19,830 nucleotides of DNA from Acetobacteraceae bacterium (GTDB lineage Bacteria > Pseudomonadota > Alphaproteobacteria > Acetobacterales > Acetobacteraceae): the NCBI GenBank assembly GCA_027340195.1, contig DAHWNE010000141.1, positions 1-19,830 on the forward strand, written 5' to 3'. Below the pieces are notes generated by a model. That model was not told the DNA's origin, did no database searches, and was given only the letters and a program-made list of their open reading frames with translations. Position 1 is the stretch's first letter, and every line of letters starts with the position of its first letter. The position numbers were made by a program, and so were the translations under genes. Of this stretch, positions 1-9,335 are shown piece by piece.

Positions 1-45
1 GAACAGGGCGAGGGCGGCGAGGAGCGGAAGCCAGCGTCGGGACAT
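1..45 (-). CDS. Partial secreted or membrane protein, N-terminus only
   Basis: Only the first 15 codons of a minus-strand gene lie in the window, starting at the ATG whose complement is at 43-45. The peptide reads MSRRWLPLLAALALF: two arginines followed by a hydrophobic Leu/Ala run, the usual start of a Sec signal peptide or an N-terminal membrane anchor. The rest of the gene is beyond the left edge, so no function can be given. No clear Shine-Dalgarno sequence is seen upstream of the ATG, which lowers confidence. It would be divergent from the RraA-family gene that starts at 322. Confidence 0.42.
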   Translation of the reverse strand, partial: MSRRWLPLLAALALF

Positions 46-321
46 GGCGGCGCGGTTGGTTGTTGCGAGTGTGGAGGAAATGGGGTCCGCCGGGGTGCGG
101 CGCAAGCCTCGGCCCCGGACGCGGTGGTCACGAGGGCGCGACAGGCGCCCCGGCGGCGGTTTGCGGCACCCGCCGCCCCCCCGGTGTCCCGACCCGCCAA
201 TGCCGTCATCATCGGTCGGGACGTTCGTTCGTTGTTTCCAGTGGCCTGCCGGTCCCCGAAGCGGCTAGGCAGTTCAGGGGCAGGACACTACGCTCGGGTC
301 GCAACCGGCGGGGCGTATCAC
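46..321. other. 276-bp divergent intergenic region
   Basis: This gap lies between the partial minus-strand gene and the RraA-family gene. Long open frames run through it on both strands, but their translations are Arg/Pro/Gly-rich, low in complexity and resemble nothing known, so they are read as GC-driven shadows. It must hold divergent promoters if the left gene is real. A short tandem GTTC run is present near 221-231. I could not assign a convincing -35/-10 pair. Confidence 0.4.
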
Positions 322-999
322 ATGCAAGACGATACCGACTTGTTCACCACCATCCGCGCGCGGCTCTTCACCGCCGCGATCGGCGATGTGATGGACGCGG
401 GCGGGCTGATCCGCCAGTTCCTGCCGCCGGAGATCCGCGCGCTGGACCCGGACACCGTGCTGGTCGGCCGGGCCATGCCGGTCCTGGAGGCCGACTGCGC
501 CGAGGAGCGGATCGCCAGCACCGGGGAATCGCACTCCTTCGGGCTGATGTTCCGGGCACTCGACGAGCTGCGGGCGAACGAGGTCTATGTCTGCACGGGG
601 GCCTCGCCGCGCTACGCGCTGTGGGGCGGGCTGATGAGCACGCGGGCCCGCGCCCTCGGCGCCGCGGGGGCGGTGCTGGACGGGTTCCACCGCGACACGC
701 GGGAGATCCGCGCGATGGGGTTTCCGGTGTTTTCCGCGGGCAGCTATGCCCAGGACCAGCGGCTGCGGGGGCGGGTGATCGATTTCCGTTGCACGATCGA
801 GTTTCCCAACGGCACGCGGGTGGCCCCGGGCGACGTGATCGTGGGCGATATCGACGGGGTCCTGGTGATCCCGAAGGATCACGTGGCGGATATCGTGCGC
901 CAGGCGGTGGCGAAGGTGGAGGGAGAAGACGCGGTGCGGGGGATGATCCTGGGCGGGGAGAAGACGGCGGAGGTGTTCGCGAAGACGGGGATCATGTGA
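322..999 (+). CDS. RraA-family protein (aldolase/decarboxylase-like fold)
   Basis: This 225-residue protein belongs to the RraA/HMG-CHA aldolase family. The family includes 4-hydroxy-4-methyl-2-oxoglutarate aldolase/oxaloacetate decarboxylases and the E. coli RNase E inhibitor RraA. Visible signatures are WGGLMS (about 101-106), the DGFHRD segment with the conserved Arg124-Asp125 pair used for substrate and metal binding, GFPVF (133-137), and [16 protein letters not shown] near 169-184. An in-frame ORF reaches back to 124, but that extension is Arg/Pro-rich and unlike the family, so the ATG at 322 is chosen; its RBS is weak. At 225 residues it is longer than classical RraA (about 160) and closer to the metabolic members, so an aldolase or decarboxylase role is likelier than RNase E control. 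The substrate is unknown. Confidence 0.85.
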   Translation: MQDDTDLFTTIRARLFTAAIGDVMDAGGLIRQFLPPEIRALDPDTVLVGRAMPVLEADCAEERIASTGESHSFGLMFRALDELRANEVYVCTGASPRYALWGGLMSTRARALGAAGAVLDGFHRDTREIRAMGFPVFSAGSYAQDQRLRGRVIDFRCTIEFPNGTRVAPGDVIVGDIDGVLVIPKDHVADIVRQAVAKVEGEDAVRGMILGGEKTAEVFAKTGIM

Positions 1000-1048
1000 G
1001 GGGTGGGCGGCGCGGCCGAGCCTGGCCCGCCGCCCCGATGGAGCCGCC

Positions 1049-1918
1049 ATGAAGATCGATGCGGAAGGATTCCGGGTGCGGGAGGGCGACGATGTCGCCC
1101 TCGGGAAATGGCCGACCCGGATCGAGCCGGTCTATCGGTCGAAGGAGCATTATCGCGAGCTGCTGGCCGACCACGTGTCGCGGCTCAGCGCCCAGCAGCG
1201 GCTTCTCTATGCATCCAACCGCCATGCCGTTCTGCTGATCTTCCAGGCGATGGACGCGGCCGGCAAGGACGGGGCGATCCGCCACGTGATGTCGGGCGTA
1301 AACCCCCAGGGCTGCCAGGTCTTCAGCTTCAAACACCCGAGCCCGACGGAACTGCAGCACGATTTCCTCTGGCGTACGACGCGGGATCTGCCGGAGCGCG
1401 GTCGGATCGGGATTTTCAACCGGTCCTATTACGAGGAAGTGCTGATCGTGCGGGTGCACCGCGATATCCTGAGCAACGAGGGATTGCCTGACGGAGCCGA
1501 GGACGACAAGACGCTCTGGCGCGAACGGTACCGGTCGATCCGGAATCTGGAGCGGCATCTGCATGTCAACGGCACCCGCATCGTCAAGTTCTTCCTCCAT
1601 CTTTCGAAGGAGGAGCAGCGCAGGCGTTTTCTGGCCCGCATCGACGAGCCAGAGAAGAACTGGAAATTCAGCACGGCGGGTATGGAGGAACGCAAGTTCT
1701 GGAAGCAGTACATGAAGGCGTATGGCGAATGTCTTGGGGCCACCAGCACCGACGAGTGCCCGTGGTACGTGGTGCCGGCCGATGACAAGGAGAATGCGCG
1801 GCTGATCGTTTCGCAGATCGTGCTCGATACGCTCGAGGGGTTGCGGATGGCGTATCCGCAGGTCTCCGAGGCGCGTCGCCGCGAGTTGCTGGAGATTCGG
1901 ACGCAGCTGGAGAAATAG
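1049..1918 (+). CDS. ppk2: PPK2-family polyphosphate kinase/phosphotransferase
   Basis: This 289-residue cytoplasmic protein is a PPK2-type polyphosphate:nucleotide phosphotransferase. Such enzymes use polyphosphate to phosphorylate AMP, ADP or GDP, or run in reverse. Seen in the sequence are a Walker A segment [11 protein letters not shown] (about 65-75), the [15 protein letters not shown] stretch (94-109), the Walker B-like [17 protein letters not shown] (121-137), and the lid region [18 protein letters not shown]. Both the length and the FNRSYYE pattern fit the short one-domain PPK2 group often called PPK2_rel_1, which contains class III enzymes. The exact class, and so AMP versus ADP preference, is inferred. 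The gene starts 49 bp after the RraA-family stop and could share its transcript, though no functional link is evident. A convergent gene follows. Confidence 0.93.
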   Translation: MKIDAEGFRVREGDDVALGKWPTRIEPVYRSKEHYRELLADHVSRLSAQQRLLYASNRHAVLLIFQAMDAAGKDGAIRHVMSGVNPQGCQVFSFKHPSPTELQHDFLWRTTRDLPERGRIGIFNRSYYEEVLIVRVHRDILSNEGLPDGAEDDKTLWRERYRSIRNLERHLHVNGTRIVKFFLHLSKEEQRRRFLARIDEPEKNWKFSTAGMEERKFWKQYMKAYGECLGATSTDECPWYVVPADDKENARLIVSQIVLDTLEGLRMAYPQVSEARRRELLEIRTQLEK

Positions 1919-1944
1919 GGCGCGGGGGCGATCGCCGCAGTGTC

Positions 1945-1960
1945 CCGCACCTCCGTGCGG
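1945..1960. terminator. Possible bidirectional terminator hairpin
   Basis: CCGCAC-CTCC-GTGCGG gives a perfect 6-bp GC-rich stem with a 4-nt loop. It lies in the 56-bp gap between the convergent ppk2 and SDR genes. The plus side is followed only by a pyrimidine-rich stretch without a solid T run, so termination strength is uncertain. Confidence 0.4.
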
Positions 1961-1974
1961 CTCGTCTCACCTCT

Positions 1975-2745
1975 CTACACCCCGCCCGTCACATCGATCG
2001 TCACCCCCGACACGAAATCCGCATCCGCCGACGCCAGGAAACAGATCACCCGCGCCTGATCCACCGCCTCGGCCACCCGGCGCAGCGGCGTGCGGGCGAT
2101 CTCCGCCGCGCGATCCTCCGGCGCGCGCTGGTTCCAGTGCGGGCGGATGCGCTCGGTCAGGGTCAGGCTCGGCGCGATCGCGTTCACCGTGATCCCATAC
2201 GGCCCCAGCTCGCCGGCCAGCTTCTTCGTCAGCGCGATGATCCCGCCCTTCGCCGCCGCATAGGCCGCCGAACTCGCCGACGACAGACCGCGCCCGGCGA
2301 TCGAGGCCAGGTTCACGATCTTGCCGCGCCGCACCCGTTTCATCAGCGGCACCACCTCATGGCAGAAATTGAACGTCCCGTTGAGGTTGAAATCGATCAG
2401 CTTCTGCCACTCGGCCGCGGTCAGCTGGTCGATGCCGGCGGCCGGGCGCGGGATCACCGTGCTGCCGCCGACCGCGTTCACCAGGATGTCGATGCCGCCA
2501 TGGGCCCGCGCCGCCGCGGCCACCGTCGCCGCCACCGAAGCCGGGTCCAGCGCGTCGGTCAGCGCCGCATGGGCGCTGGCGCCGGCCGCGGTCAGGTCGC
2601 CGACCAGCGCCTCCAGCCGCTCGGCGTGGGTGTCCACCGCGACCAGCACCGCCCCCTCGGCGGCCATGATGCGCGCGGTGGCGGCGCCGATGCCGCTCGC
2701 CGCCGCGGTCACCAGCGCGACCTTGCCGGCGAAGCGGGCGGTCAT
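1975..2745 (-). CDS. Short-chain dehydrogenase/reductase (SDR), substrate unknown
   Basis: This is a 256-residue classical SDR, an NAD(P)-dependent oxidoreductase with a Rossmann fold. The cofactor motif is T-A-A-A-S-G-I-G at 13-20, where Ala14 replaces the usual first Gly of TGxxxGxG. NAVG (90-93) stands in for NNAG. The catalytic tetrad appears complete as Asn120, Ser148, Tyr162 and Lys166. Asp38 at the end of the second strand (VAVDTH) hints at NAD preference. The ATG overlaps the stop of the upstream aminotransferase by 4 bp (ATGA), so translation is probably coupled. A shared pathway in which the aminotransferase and this enzyme interconvert amino, keto and hydroxy compounds is a reasonable inference, but no substrate can be named. 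Confidence 0.9.
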   Translation of the reverse strand: MTARFAGKVALVTAAASGIGAATARIMAAEGAVLVAVDTHAERLEALVGDLTAAGASAHAALTDALDPASVAATVAAAARAHGGIDILVNAVGGSTVIPRPAAGIDQLTAAEWQKLIDFNLNGTFNFCHEVVPLMKRVRRGKIVNLASIAGRGLSSASSAAYAAAKGGIIALTKKLAGELGPYGITVNAIAPSLTLTERIRPHWNQRAPEDRAAEIARTPLRRVAEAVDQARVICFLASADADFVSGVTIDVTGGV

Positions 2746-4037
2746 GGCTCGCCCCGTGCCTCGGCCGCCAGCGCCGCGTCGAAGGCGGCCAACGTCTGCG
2801 CGACATCGGCCTCGGTATGCGCCAGCGAGACATAGAACTTGCTCTCGCCCTTCAGGACCCCGCCCTCGCGCAGGCGGCGGTTGACCCGGCGGGCGCGATC
2901 GGCGTCGGCACGCAGCACGCCGCGATAGTCATGCGGAAGGTCGGCGGAGAAGACCACGTCGAACAGCGGCGGCTCGCCCAGGATGTGCCCGGGGATGGCG
3001 TGCCGGCGGAGGCTCGCCTCCATCCCCGCGATCAGGGCGCGGCCGGTGGCATAGACCTGCTCATAGGCCCCCGGCCGGCGCAGCACCCCGAGCGTGGCCA
3101 GCCCGGCGACGGCCGCGATCGGGTTGCCCGAGAGGGTGCCGACCTGGGTCAGGAACCGGTCCACCCCCACCGCGTCGCGGTCGAACAGGCGCATGATGTC
3201 GGCCCGCCCGGCGATGGCGGCCAGCGGAAACCCGCCACCGATGATCTTGCCCAGGGTGCAGATATCCGGTGTCACCCCGTAATGCGCCTGCGCGCCGCCA
3301 TAGGCCAGGCGGAAGCCGGTTACCACCTCGTCGAAGATCAGCGGAATGGCGAGCTCGGCGGTGACCGCGCGCAGCCGGGCGAGGAAACCGGGCGCGGGCG
3401 GGATCAGGCGCTGGAACGGTTCCAGGATGACCCCGCCGAGCTCGTCGGCGCGGGCGCGGATCAGCGCCTCCGCGGCGTCGGCGTCGTTGAAGGGGGCGAT
3501 CAGCATCTCCTCGGCGGCCGACGCGGGGATGCCGGGCGAATCCGGCACCGGGCGAGGGAAATTGGCCGGCCGGCGCGGCGCCAACGACATCAGCGACCAG
3601 TCGGACATGCCGTGGTAGCCGCCCTCGAATTTCAGGATCTTGTCGCGCCCGCGAAAGGCGCGCGCCAGCCGCATGGCGTAGGCGTCGGCCTCGGTGCCGC
3701 TGCTGACGAAGCGCACTTGGTCGGCGCAGGCGACGGCGTCCACGATCTCGGCAGCGAGCCGGATGCCGGGTTCGTTGTTGGCGAAAAAGGTGGTGCCGCG
3801 CGGCAGCTGCTCGGAGACGGCGGCGATCACGTCGGGGTGGCCGTGGCCGATGAACATCGGCCCCGAGCCGAGCAGGAAATCCACGTATTCGTTGCCGGAC
3901 ACGTCGCGCACCCGCGCGGCCTTGCCCTCGGCGATGATGAGGTCGCCGGGGACATTGCCGAAGCTGCCGCCGGGAAGCACCCGGCGGGCGGTTTCAATCA
4001 ATGCGGTGGCGCGGTCGTTTGGGGGCAGGATGGTCAT
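2742..4037 (-). CDS. Class III PLP aminotransferase, glutamate-1-semialdehyde aminomutase-like
   Basis: This 431-residue protein is a fold-type I PLP enzyme of class III, closest by motif to glutamate-1-semialdehyde 2,1-aminomutases. Seen are VSSGTEADAYAMRLAR with the phosphate-binding SSGTEA (112-117), GGYHG (139-143), Asp236 in IFDEVVTGFR, and the Schiff-base lysine Lys264 in TLGKIIGGGFP. An ATG at 4091 would add 18 non-homologous residues; the ATG at 4037 is preferred because GAGGGA precedes it by 6 nt. Alphaproteobacteria normally make 5-aminolevulinate with ALA synthase, so a true hemL role is unlikely. A catabolic or biosynthetic aminotransferase or aminomutase acting with the downstream SDR is more plausible. 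It sits in a probable GST-aminotransferase-SDR operon. Confidence 0.9.
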   Translation of the reverse strand: MTILPPNDRATALIETARRVLPGGSFGNVPGDLIIAEGKAARVRDVSGNEYVDFLLGSGPMFIGHGHPDVIAAVSEQLPRGTTFFANNEPGIRLAAEIVDAVACADQVRFVSSGTEADAYAMRLARAFRGRDKILKFEGGYHGMSDWSLMSLAPRRPANFPRPVPDSPGIPASAAEEMLIAPFNDADAAEALIRARADELGGVILEPFQRLIPPAPGFLARLRAVTAELAIPLIFDEVVTGFRLAYGGAQAHYGVTPDICTLGKIIGGGFPLAAIAGRADIMRLFDRDAVGVDRFLTQVGTLSGNPIAAVAGLATLGVLRRPGAYEQVYATGRALIAGMEASLRRHAIPGHILGEPPLFDVVFSADLPHDYRGVLRADADRARRVNRRLREGGVLKGESKFYVSLAHTEADVAQTLAAFDAALAAEARGEP

Positions 4038-4043
4038 CGCGGG

Positions 4044-4049
4044 TCCCTC
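4044..4049 (-). promoter_or_regulatory. RBS fixing the aminotransferase start
   Basis: GAGGGA on the minus strand lies 6 nt upstream of the ATG at 4037. It supports that start over the in-frame ATG at 4091, which would add a sequence unlike the family. Confidence 0.55.
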
Positions 4050-4104
4050 GGTGCGGGCCGGCAGGACAGCACCGGGGCGCGGGGATCGCAAGCGGCGGGG
4101 GGCC

Positions 4105-4731
4105 CTATTCCAGCGGGCGCGCGATATGCGACCGGTATGCCGGTCGCGCCAGCAGCCGCTCGTACCAGGCGCGCAGCCCCGGCACCTCCGGCCGATCGAA
4201 CGCCATGGTGAACCAGCGATGGACGTGAACCCCCCAGGGGATGTCAGCCAGGGTCAGGGTCTCGCCGGCCACATAGGGGTGGCGGGTCAGCTCGGCCCCG
4301 ATCAGCCCGAAGGCTTTCGCCGCCTCCGCCACCCCGGCGGCGATCGCGGCGGCGTCGCGTTTTTCCGGCGGGGTGCGCACGAGGCCCCAAAACACCACCG
4401 CCATCGGCCGGTTCAGCACCGTCTGCTGCGCGTCCATCCATTGATCGACCCGCGCCCGCGCCTGCGGGTCGGCTGGAAACAGCGCGTGACCAGGAGCGTG
4501 CGCGGCGCAGAGGTAGCGGCAGATCGCGTTGCTCTCCCACAGGGTGAATCCGTCCTCCTGCAGGGTGGGCACCAGGCCGGTGGGGTTCATGGCGCGATAG
4601 GCCGGGGTGTCGGTCTGGCCGTATTTGCCGCCGACGTCGCGCCGGTCATAGGCCAGCCCCAGCTCCTCCAGGGTCCAGATCACCTTCATCACGTTGCTCG
4701 ACGTATCGCGGCCCCACAGGATGCGCGCCAT
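4105..4731 (-). CDS. Glutathione S-transferase family protein
   Basis: This 208-residue protein has the two-domain cytosolic GST layout. The N-terminal thioredoxin-like domain (about 1-80) contains WGRDTSSNVMK, with Ser11/Ser12 as the candidate glutathione-activating serine, NPTGLVPTL with the conserved cis-proline, and ESNAICRYL, the glutamyl-binding Glu-Ser pair. The helical C-terminal domain ends with the usual N-capping segment around LTLADIPWG. A strong AAGGAGG precedes the ATG. The stop is 67 bp before the aminotransferase start, with no obvious terminator between, so it is probably the first gene of a three-gene minus-strand unit. It diverges from dsbB across a 73-bp gap. The substrate is unknown. 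Confidence 0.92.
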   Translation of the reverse strand: MARILWGRDTSSNVMKVIWTLEELGLAYDRRDVGGKYGQTDTPAYRAMNPTGLVPTLQEDGFTLWESNAICRYLCAAHAPGHALFPADPQARARVDQWMDAQQTVLNRPMAVVFWGLVRTPPEKRDAAAIAAGVAEAAKAFGLIGAELTRHPYVAGETLTLADIPWGVHVHRWFTMAFDRPEVPGLRAWYERLLARPAYRSHIARPLE

Positions 4732-4738
4732 CTCGGTT

Positions 4739-4745
4739 CCTCCTT
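4739..4745 (-). promoter_or_regulatory. Strong Shine-Dalgarno of the GST gene
   Basis: AAGGAGG on the minus strand lies 7 nt upstream of the ATG at 4731. It is the best SD match in the window and rules out longer in-frame starts, which run back through the divergent dsbB gene. Confidence 0.8.
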
Positions 4746-4804
4746 CGGATCGCGCCGAGGGTAGGGCGGTTGCAAGGCGGCGGGAAGCGGGGCACATCGC
4801 GTCA

Positions 4805-5308
4805 ATGCACTTTCCCTCGCACCGCCCGATTGCTGCCTTCACCCTGCTCGCCGCGCTGGCGGTGCTCGGGGTGGCGCTGGCGGCGCAGAACTGGGGCGGC
4901 ATGGTCCCCTGCGCGCTCTGCCTGGTGGAACGCTGGCCGTGGCGGGTGGCGATCCTGCTGGCGCTGCTGGCGCTGCTCCTGCCACGCCGCGCCGGCCGGG
5001 GGCTGCTCTGGCTGACGGTTGTGGACCTCTTCGCCGGCGCGGTGATCGCCTTCGTCCATGTGGGCGTGGAGTGGGGGTTCTGGCCCAGCCCGCTACCGGA
5101 ATGCGCCGCACCGCCGCTGGGCCACGGCTCGATCGCCGACCGGCTGGCGGCGATGCCGGCGCTGCCGTCCAAGCCCTGCGACGCACCCAGCTACCTGATC
5201 CCCAGCCTGCCGATCTCGATGGCGGCGATGGACCTGATCGCGGCGCTGGCGCTGGCGCTGCTGCTGGCGGCGGCCTTGCGCCGCGGCGCGCACCGGCGGC
5301 GGCGATGA
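4805..5308 (+). CDS. dsbB: Disulfide bond formation protein B (DsbB-like)
   Basis: This 167-residue inner-membrane protein reoxidises the periplasmic thiol oxidase DsbA and passes the electrons to quinone. The first hydrophobic segment (about 9-27) is followed by the first periplasmic cysteine pair in PCALCLVERWPWR (Cys36, Cys39), the family's CxxC with its nearby arginine. Further membrane segments lie at about 48-60 and 67-85. A second periplasmic pair, Cys100 in PECAAPP and Cys125 in KPCD, sits in the long loop, and a last hydrophobic helix (about 140-158) ends in a basic tail. Four membrane segments and four cysteines match DsbB. The ATG at 4805 is chosen because upstream frame sequence overlaps the divergent GST gene. 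The stop overlaps the coq7 start (ATGA). Confidence 0.93.
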   Translation: MHFPSHRPIAAFTLLAALAVLGVALAAQNWGGMVPCALCLVERWPWRVAILLALLALLLPRRAGRGLLWLTVVDLFAGAVIAFVHVGVEWGFWPSPLPECAAPPLGHGSIADRLAAMPALPSKPCDAPSYLIPSLPISMAAMDLIAALALALLLAAALRRGAHRRRR

Positions 5309-5838
5309 GGCTGCCCGGCGATCCCCCCCCGCGCACGGCCGAGGCGCGCATGATCCGCGTCGATCACGCCGGCGAATACGGTGCCGTCCGCATCTATCAG
5401 GGCCAGCGCGCGGTGCTGGGCCGCGGCGCGGCGGGGCCGACGCTGGACCATATGCAGGCGCAGGAGGAGGCGCATCTGGCCCGCTTCCGCGCCCTGATCG
5501 CCGAGCGGCGCGTGCGGCCCACCGCGCTGTTGCCGCTGTGGCACCTGGCCGGGTTCGCGCTGGGCGCGGTGACCGCGGCGCTGGGCACGCGGGCGGCGAT
5601 GGCCTGCACGGTGGCGGTGGAGACCGAGATTTCGGCCCATTATGCCCGTCAGGAAGCCGCGCTGGCCGCGACCGACCCGGCGCTGGCGGCCGAGATCGCC
5701 GGCTTCCGCGCCGAGGAGGAGGAGCACCACGACACCGCCCTGGCCGCGGGGGCGGCGGGGGCGCCGGGCTATCGGCTGCTGTCGGCGGGGATCCGGGCCG
5801 GCTGCCGGCTGGCGATCGCGGCGAGCGAGATGCTGTAG
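5305..5838 (+). CDS. coq7: 5-demethoxyubiquinone hydroxylase, COQ7/UbiF-replacing diiron enzyme
   Basis: This 177-residue protein is a COQ7-family diiron monooxygenase, which performs the penultimate hydroxylation of ubiquinone synthesis at the membrane surface. Metal ligands are visible: Glu24 in RVDHAGEYGAVRIY, Glu54xxHis57 in QEEAHL, Glu106 in VETEIS, and a second ExxH in EEEEHHD (137-143). A moderately hydrophobic stretch (about 78-100) fits monotopic membrane contact. The ATG at 5305 overlaps the dsbB stop by 4 bp, so the two are probably translationally coupled. The frame stays open upstream through dsbB, but that is a shadow. Because DsbB reduces ubiquinone, co-expression with a ubiquinone-synthesis enzyme is functionally sensible. 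Confidence 0.95.
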   Translation: MRLPGDPPPRTAEARMIRVDHAGEYGAVRIYQGQRAVLGRGAAGPTLDHMQAQEEAHLARFRALIAERRVRPTALLPLWHLAGFALGAVTAALGTRAAMACTVAVETEISAHYARQEAALAATDPALAAEIAGFRAEEEEHHDTALAAGAAGAPGYRLLSAGIRAGCRLAIAASEML

Positions 5839-6050
5839 CGGGCTTGTCTCCGCGCAAGCATTCACAGGGAAGCCGCGACCGACCACCACGGAGCGCGGAG
5901 CGGGAGGGTGATGCCACCGGCCGCGCGGTCCGATCTCAGCGCCGCGAAGAACCGATCGATTGCGCTCCGGAAGCGGACAGCCCCGTCTCACCGCACAGCC
6001 ATGGCTCAAGGCGGCCGGCCATCACGGGGCGGCGGGACCTATCTGTCGGG
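5839..6050. other. 212-bp convergent gap between coq7 and ftsH
   Basis: No gene is supported here. A weak hairpin at 5842-5859 (GCTTGT/GCAAGC with a 6-nt loop, one G-T pair) lies 3 nt after the coq7 stop but lacks a T run, so it is at best a weak terminator. A GGAGCG-type direct repeat near 5891-5904 is the only other pattern noticed. I see no clear terminator for ftsH. Confidence 0.35.
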
Positions 6051-7973
<1,923 letters not shown>

Positions 7974-8071
7974 GCGGTCGGGTCCGGTAACAGCGGAAGG
8001 GACGGAAAACAGACCCTAACATAGGACGCCCCTGGCTGTCGCGCACCCCCCGGGCAAGGATTCCGCGCGGA

Positions 8072-9313
8072 TCAGCCCGGCCGGAACGGCACGAAGCCGC
8101 TGCCGGCCAGGGGCGCGAACCGCACCGCGAAGCCCGCCTCCCCCCAGCCGAGCGGGGGGACCGCCACCAGCGTCCCGCGGCGGCGGATCGCCGGCAGGCC
8201 GGCCAGCACCGAAGCCGGCAACGGCGAGACCGCGCGCAGCCTGGCCGCTTCGGCGCCCAACGCACCCAGCATCGCGCCCGGCGGCGCGTCCGCCCCCTCC
8301 AGCCGCCAGCGCCGATCCCATCGCGCGCCGGCCTCGGCCGGCACCTCCGGCGCGACGCGGGCGACCTCTCGCTCCAGCCGCCAGCCGTGCCCCAGGCGTC
8401 CGGCCGGCAGCAGGCGCGCCCCGCCCAGCGTGGCCGGCCTCGGGCAGGCGGCCAGCCGGGCGAGCCCGGAGCCGGAGGGCGGGCGCGCCGCGCCACCCAC
8501 CGCCGCGATCAGCCAGGCCAATGCCGGCACCGGCACCGGGCCCGGCGGCAGCACCGCGAACCCCGCATCATGCAACACCACATGCGCCGCGAGGAACGCC
8601 GCCGCCCCCGCCTCCGCCACCGCCCGCGCCGCCCCGGCGGCCCTGGCCGCCGCCACCAGCGCGCTGGTGGCGAAGCCGCTGCCATCCGGGTCCCCGCGCA
8701 GGGCGCGCAGCCGGGCCCTGGTGGCGGCCTGGTCGCGGTTGGAGGGGTCCTCGGCCCAGCCCAGCCCGGCGGCGGCCAGAACGGCGCGGAGCGCAACGGG
8801 CGGCACATCCAGCAGCGGGCGCAGCAGCCACAGCCCCTCAAGCCGGGTCGCCGCCGCCATCCCCGCCATCCCGGTCACATCGCTGCCGGCCAGCGCGCGC
8901 TGAATCAGCGTCTCCGCCTGATCGGCGGCGTGATGACCCAGCAGCAAATGGGCGATGCCTGCCTCGGCGCAGGCGGCGGTGAGGGCGGCATAGCGCGCGG
9001 CCCGTGCCCGCGCCGCCAGCCCCGGCCCGGGCGACAGGCCGCGCAGGCGCAGCACCCGGGCCGGGACCCCGAGGCCCTCCAGCTGCGCGGCGGCGGTCGC
9101 CGCCTCGGCCGCGGACCCGGCGCGCAACCCGTGATCGACGATCAGCCCGCGCGCCTCGCCGCCCCGCGCCCGCGCCCAGGGGCCAGCCAGCCAGGCCAGC
9201 GCCAGGCTGTCCGCCCCGCCGGAGACCGCCACCGCGATCCGCGGCGCCGGTGGGAACGGCCCGAGGCGGGCCATTCTCGCGGCGAACCCGGCCGCGTCCA
9301 GCGGCGCGCCCAT
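8072..9313 (-). CDS. tilS: tRNA(Ile)-lysidine synthase TilS
   Basis: This 413-residue cytoplasmic N-type ATP pyrophosphatase attaches lysine to C34 of tRNA-Ile(CAU), changing both its codon and amino-acid identity. The PP-loop SGGADS is at 31-36. It is followed by the family's IVDHGLR segment, by LLLGHHAADQAET with the conserved His-Asp-Gln-Glu block, and by RPLLDVP. EDPSN is the conserved substrate-binding piece. The Ala/Arg-rich C-terminal half is less recognisable but of normal length. The frame runs open upstream to 9640, inside cpoB; the ATG at 9313 is chosen because it places the PP-loop at the usual distance from the N-terminus and sits 22 nt after the cpoB stop. Neighbours cpoB and ftsH fit the conserved alphaproteobacterial order. 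Confidence 0.95.
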   Translation of the reverse strand: MGAPLDAAGFAARMARLGPFPPAPRIAVAVSGGADSLALAWLAGPWARARGGEARGLIVDHGLRAGSAAEAATAAAQLEGLGVPARVLRLRGLSPGPGLAARARAARYAALTAACAEAGIAHLLLGHHAADQAETLIQRALAGSDVTGMAGMAAATRLEGLWLLRPLLDVPPVALRAVLAAAGLGWAEDPSNRDQAATRARLRALRGDPDGSGFATSALVAAARAAGAARAVAEAGAAAFLAAHVVLHDAGFAVLPPGPVPVPALAWLIAAVGGAARPPSGSGLARLAACPRPATLGGARLLPAGRLGHGWRLEREVARVAPEVPAEAGARWDRRWRLEGADAPPGAMLGALGAEAARLRAVSPLPASVLAGLPAIRRRGTLVAVPPLGWGEAGFAVRFAPLAGSGFVPFRPG

Positions 9314-9335
9314 CGCTGTCCGGGCGCCCGCCAGG

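Noticed and set aside
124..321. N-terminal extension of the RraA-family protein to an upstream ATG
   Set aside because: The 66 extra residues are Arg/Pro-rich and unlike the family, which starts near the ATG at 322.
60..1052. Long plus-strand frame and a minus-strand frame across the RraA-family gene
   Set aside because: Both are Arg/Gly/Pro-rich shadows of the RraA-family gene, whose frame shows clear motifs.
2742..4037. Annotation as hemL for tetrapyrrole synthesis
   Set aside because: The motifs fit the wider GSA-aminomutase-like group, but alphaproteobacteria normally use ALA synthase and the neighbours are an SDR and a GST, so the specific role is not supported.
2817..4211. 464-codon plus-strand frame antisense to the aminotransferase
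   Set aside because: The opposite strand has complete PLP-enzyme motifs; this frame has none.
7974..8071. Heat-shock promoter for ftsH in the tilS-ftsH gap
   Set aside because: A CCTATGTT -10-like sequence exists, but no CTTG-type -35 lies 17-18 bp upstream.
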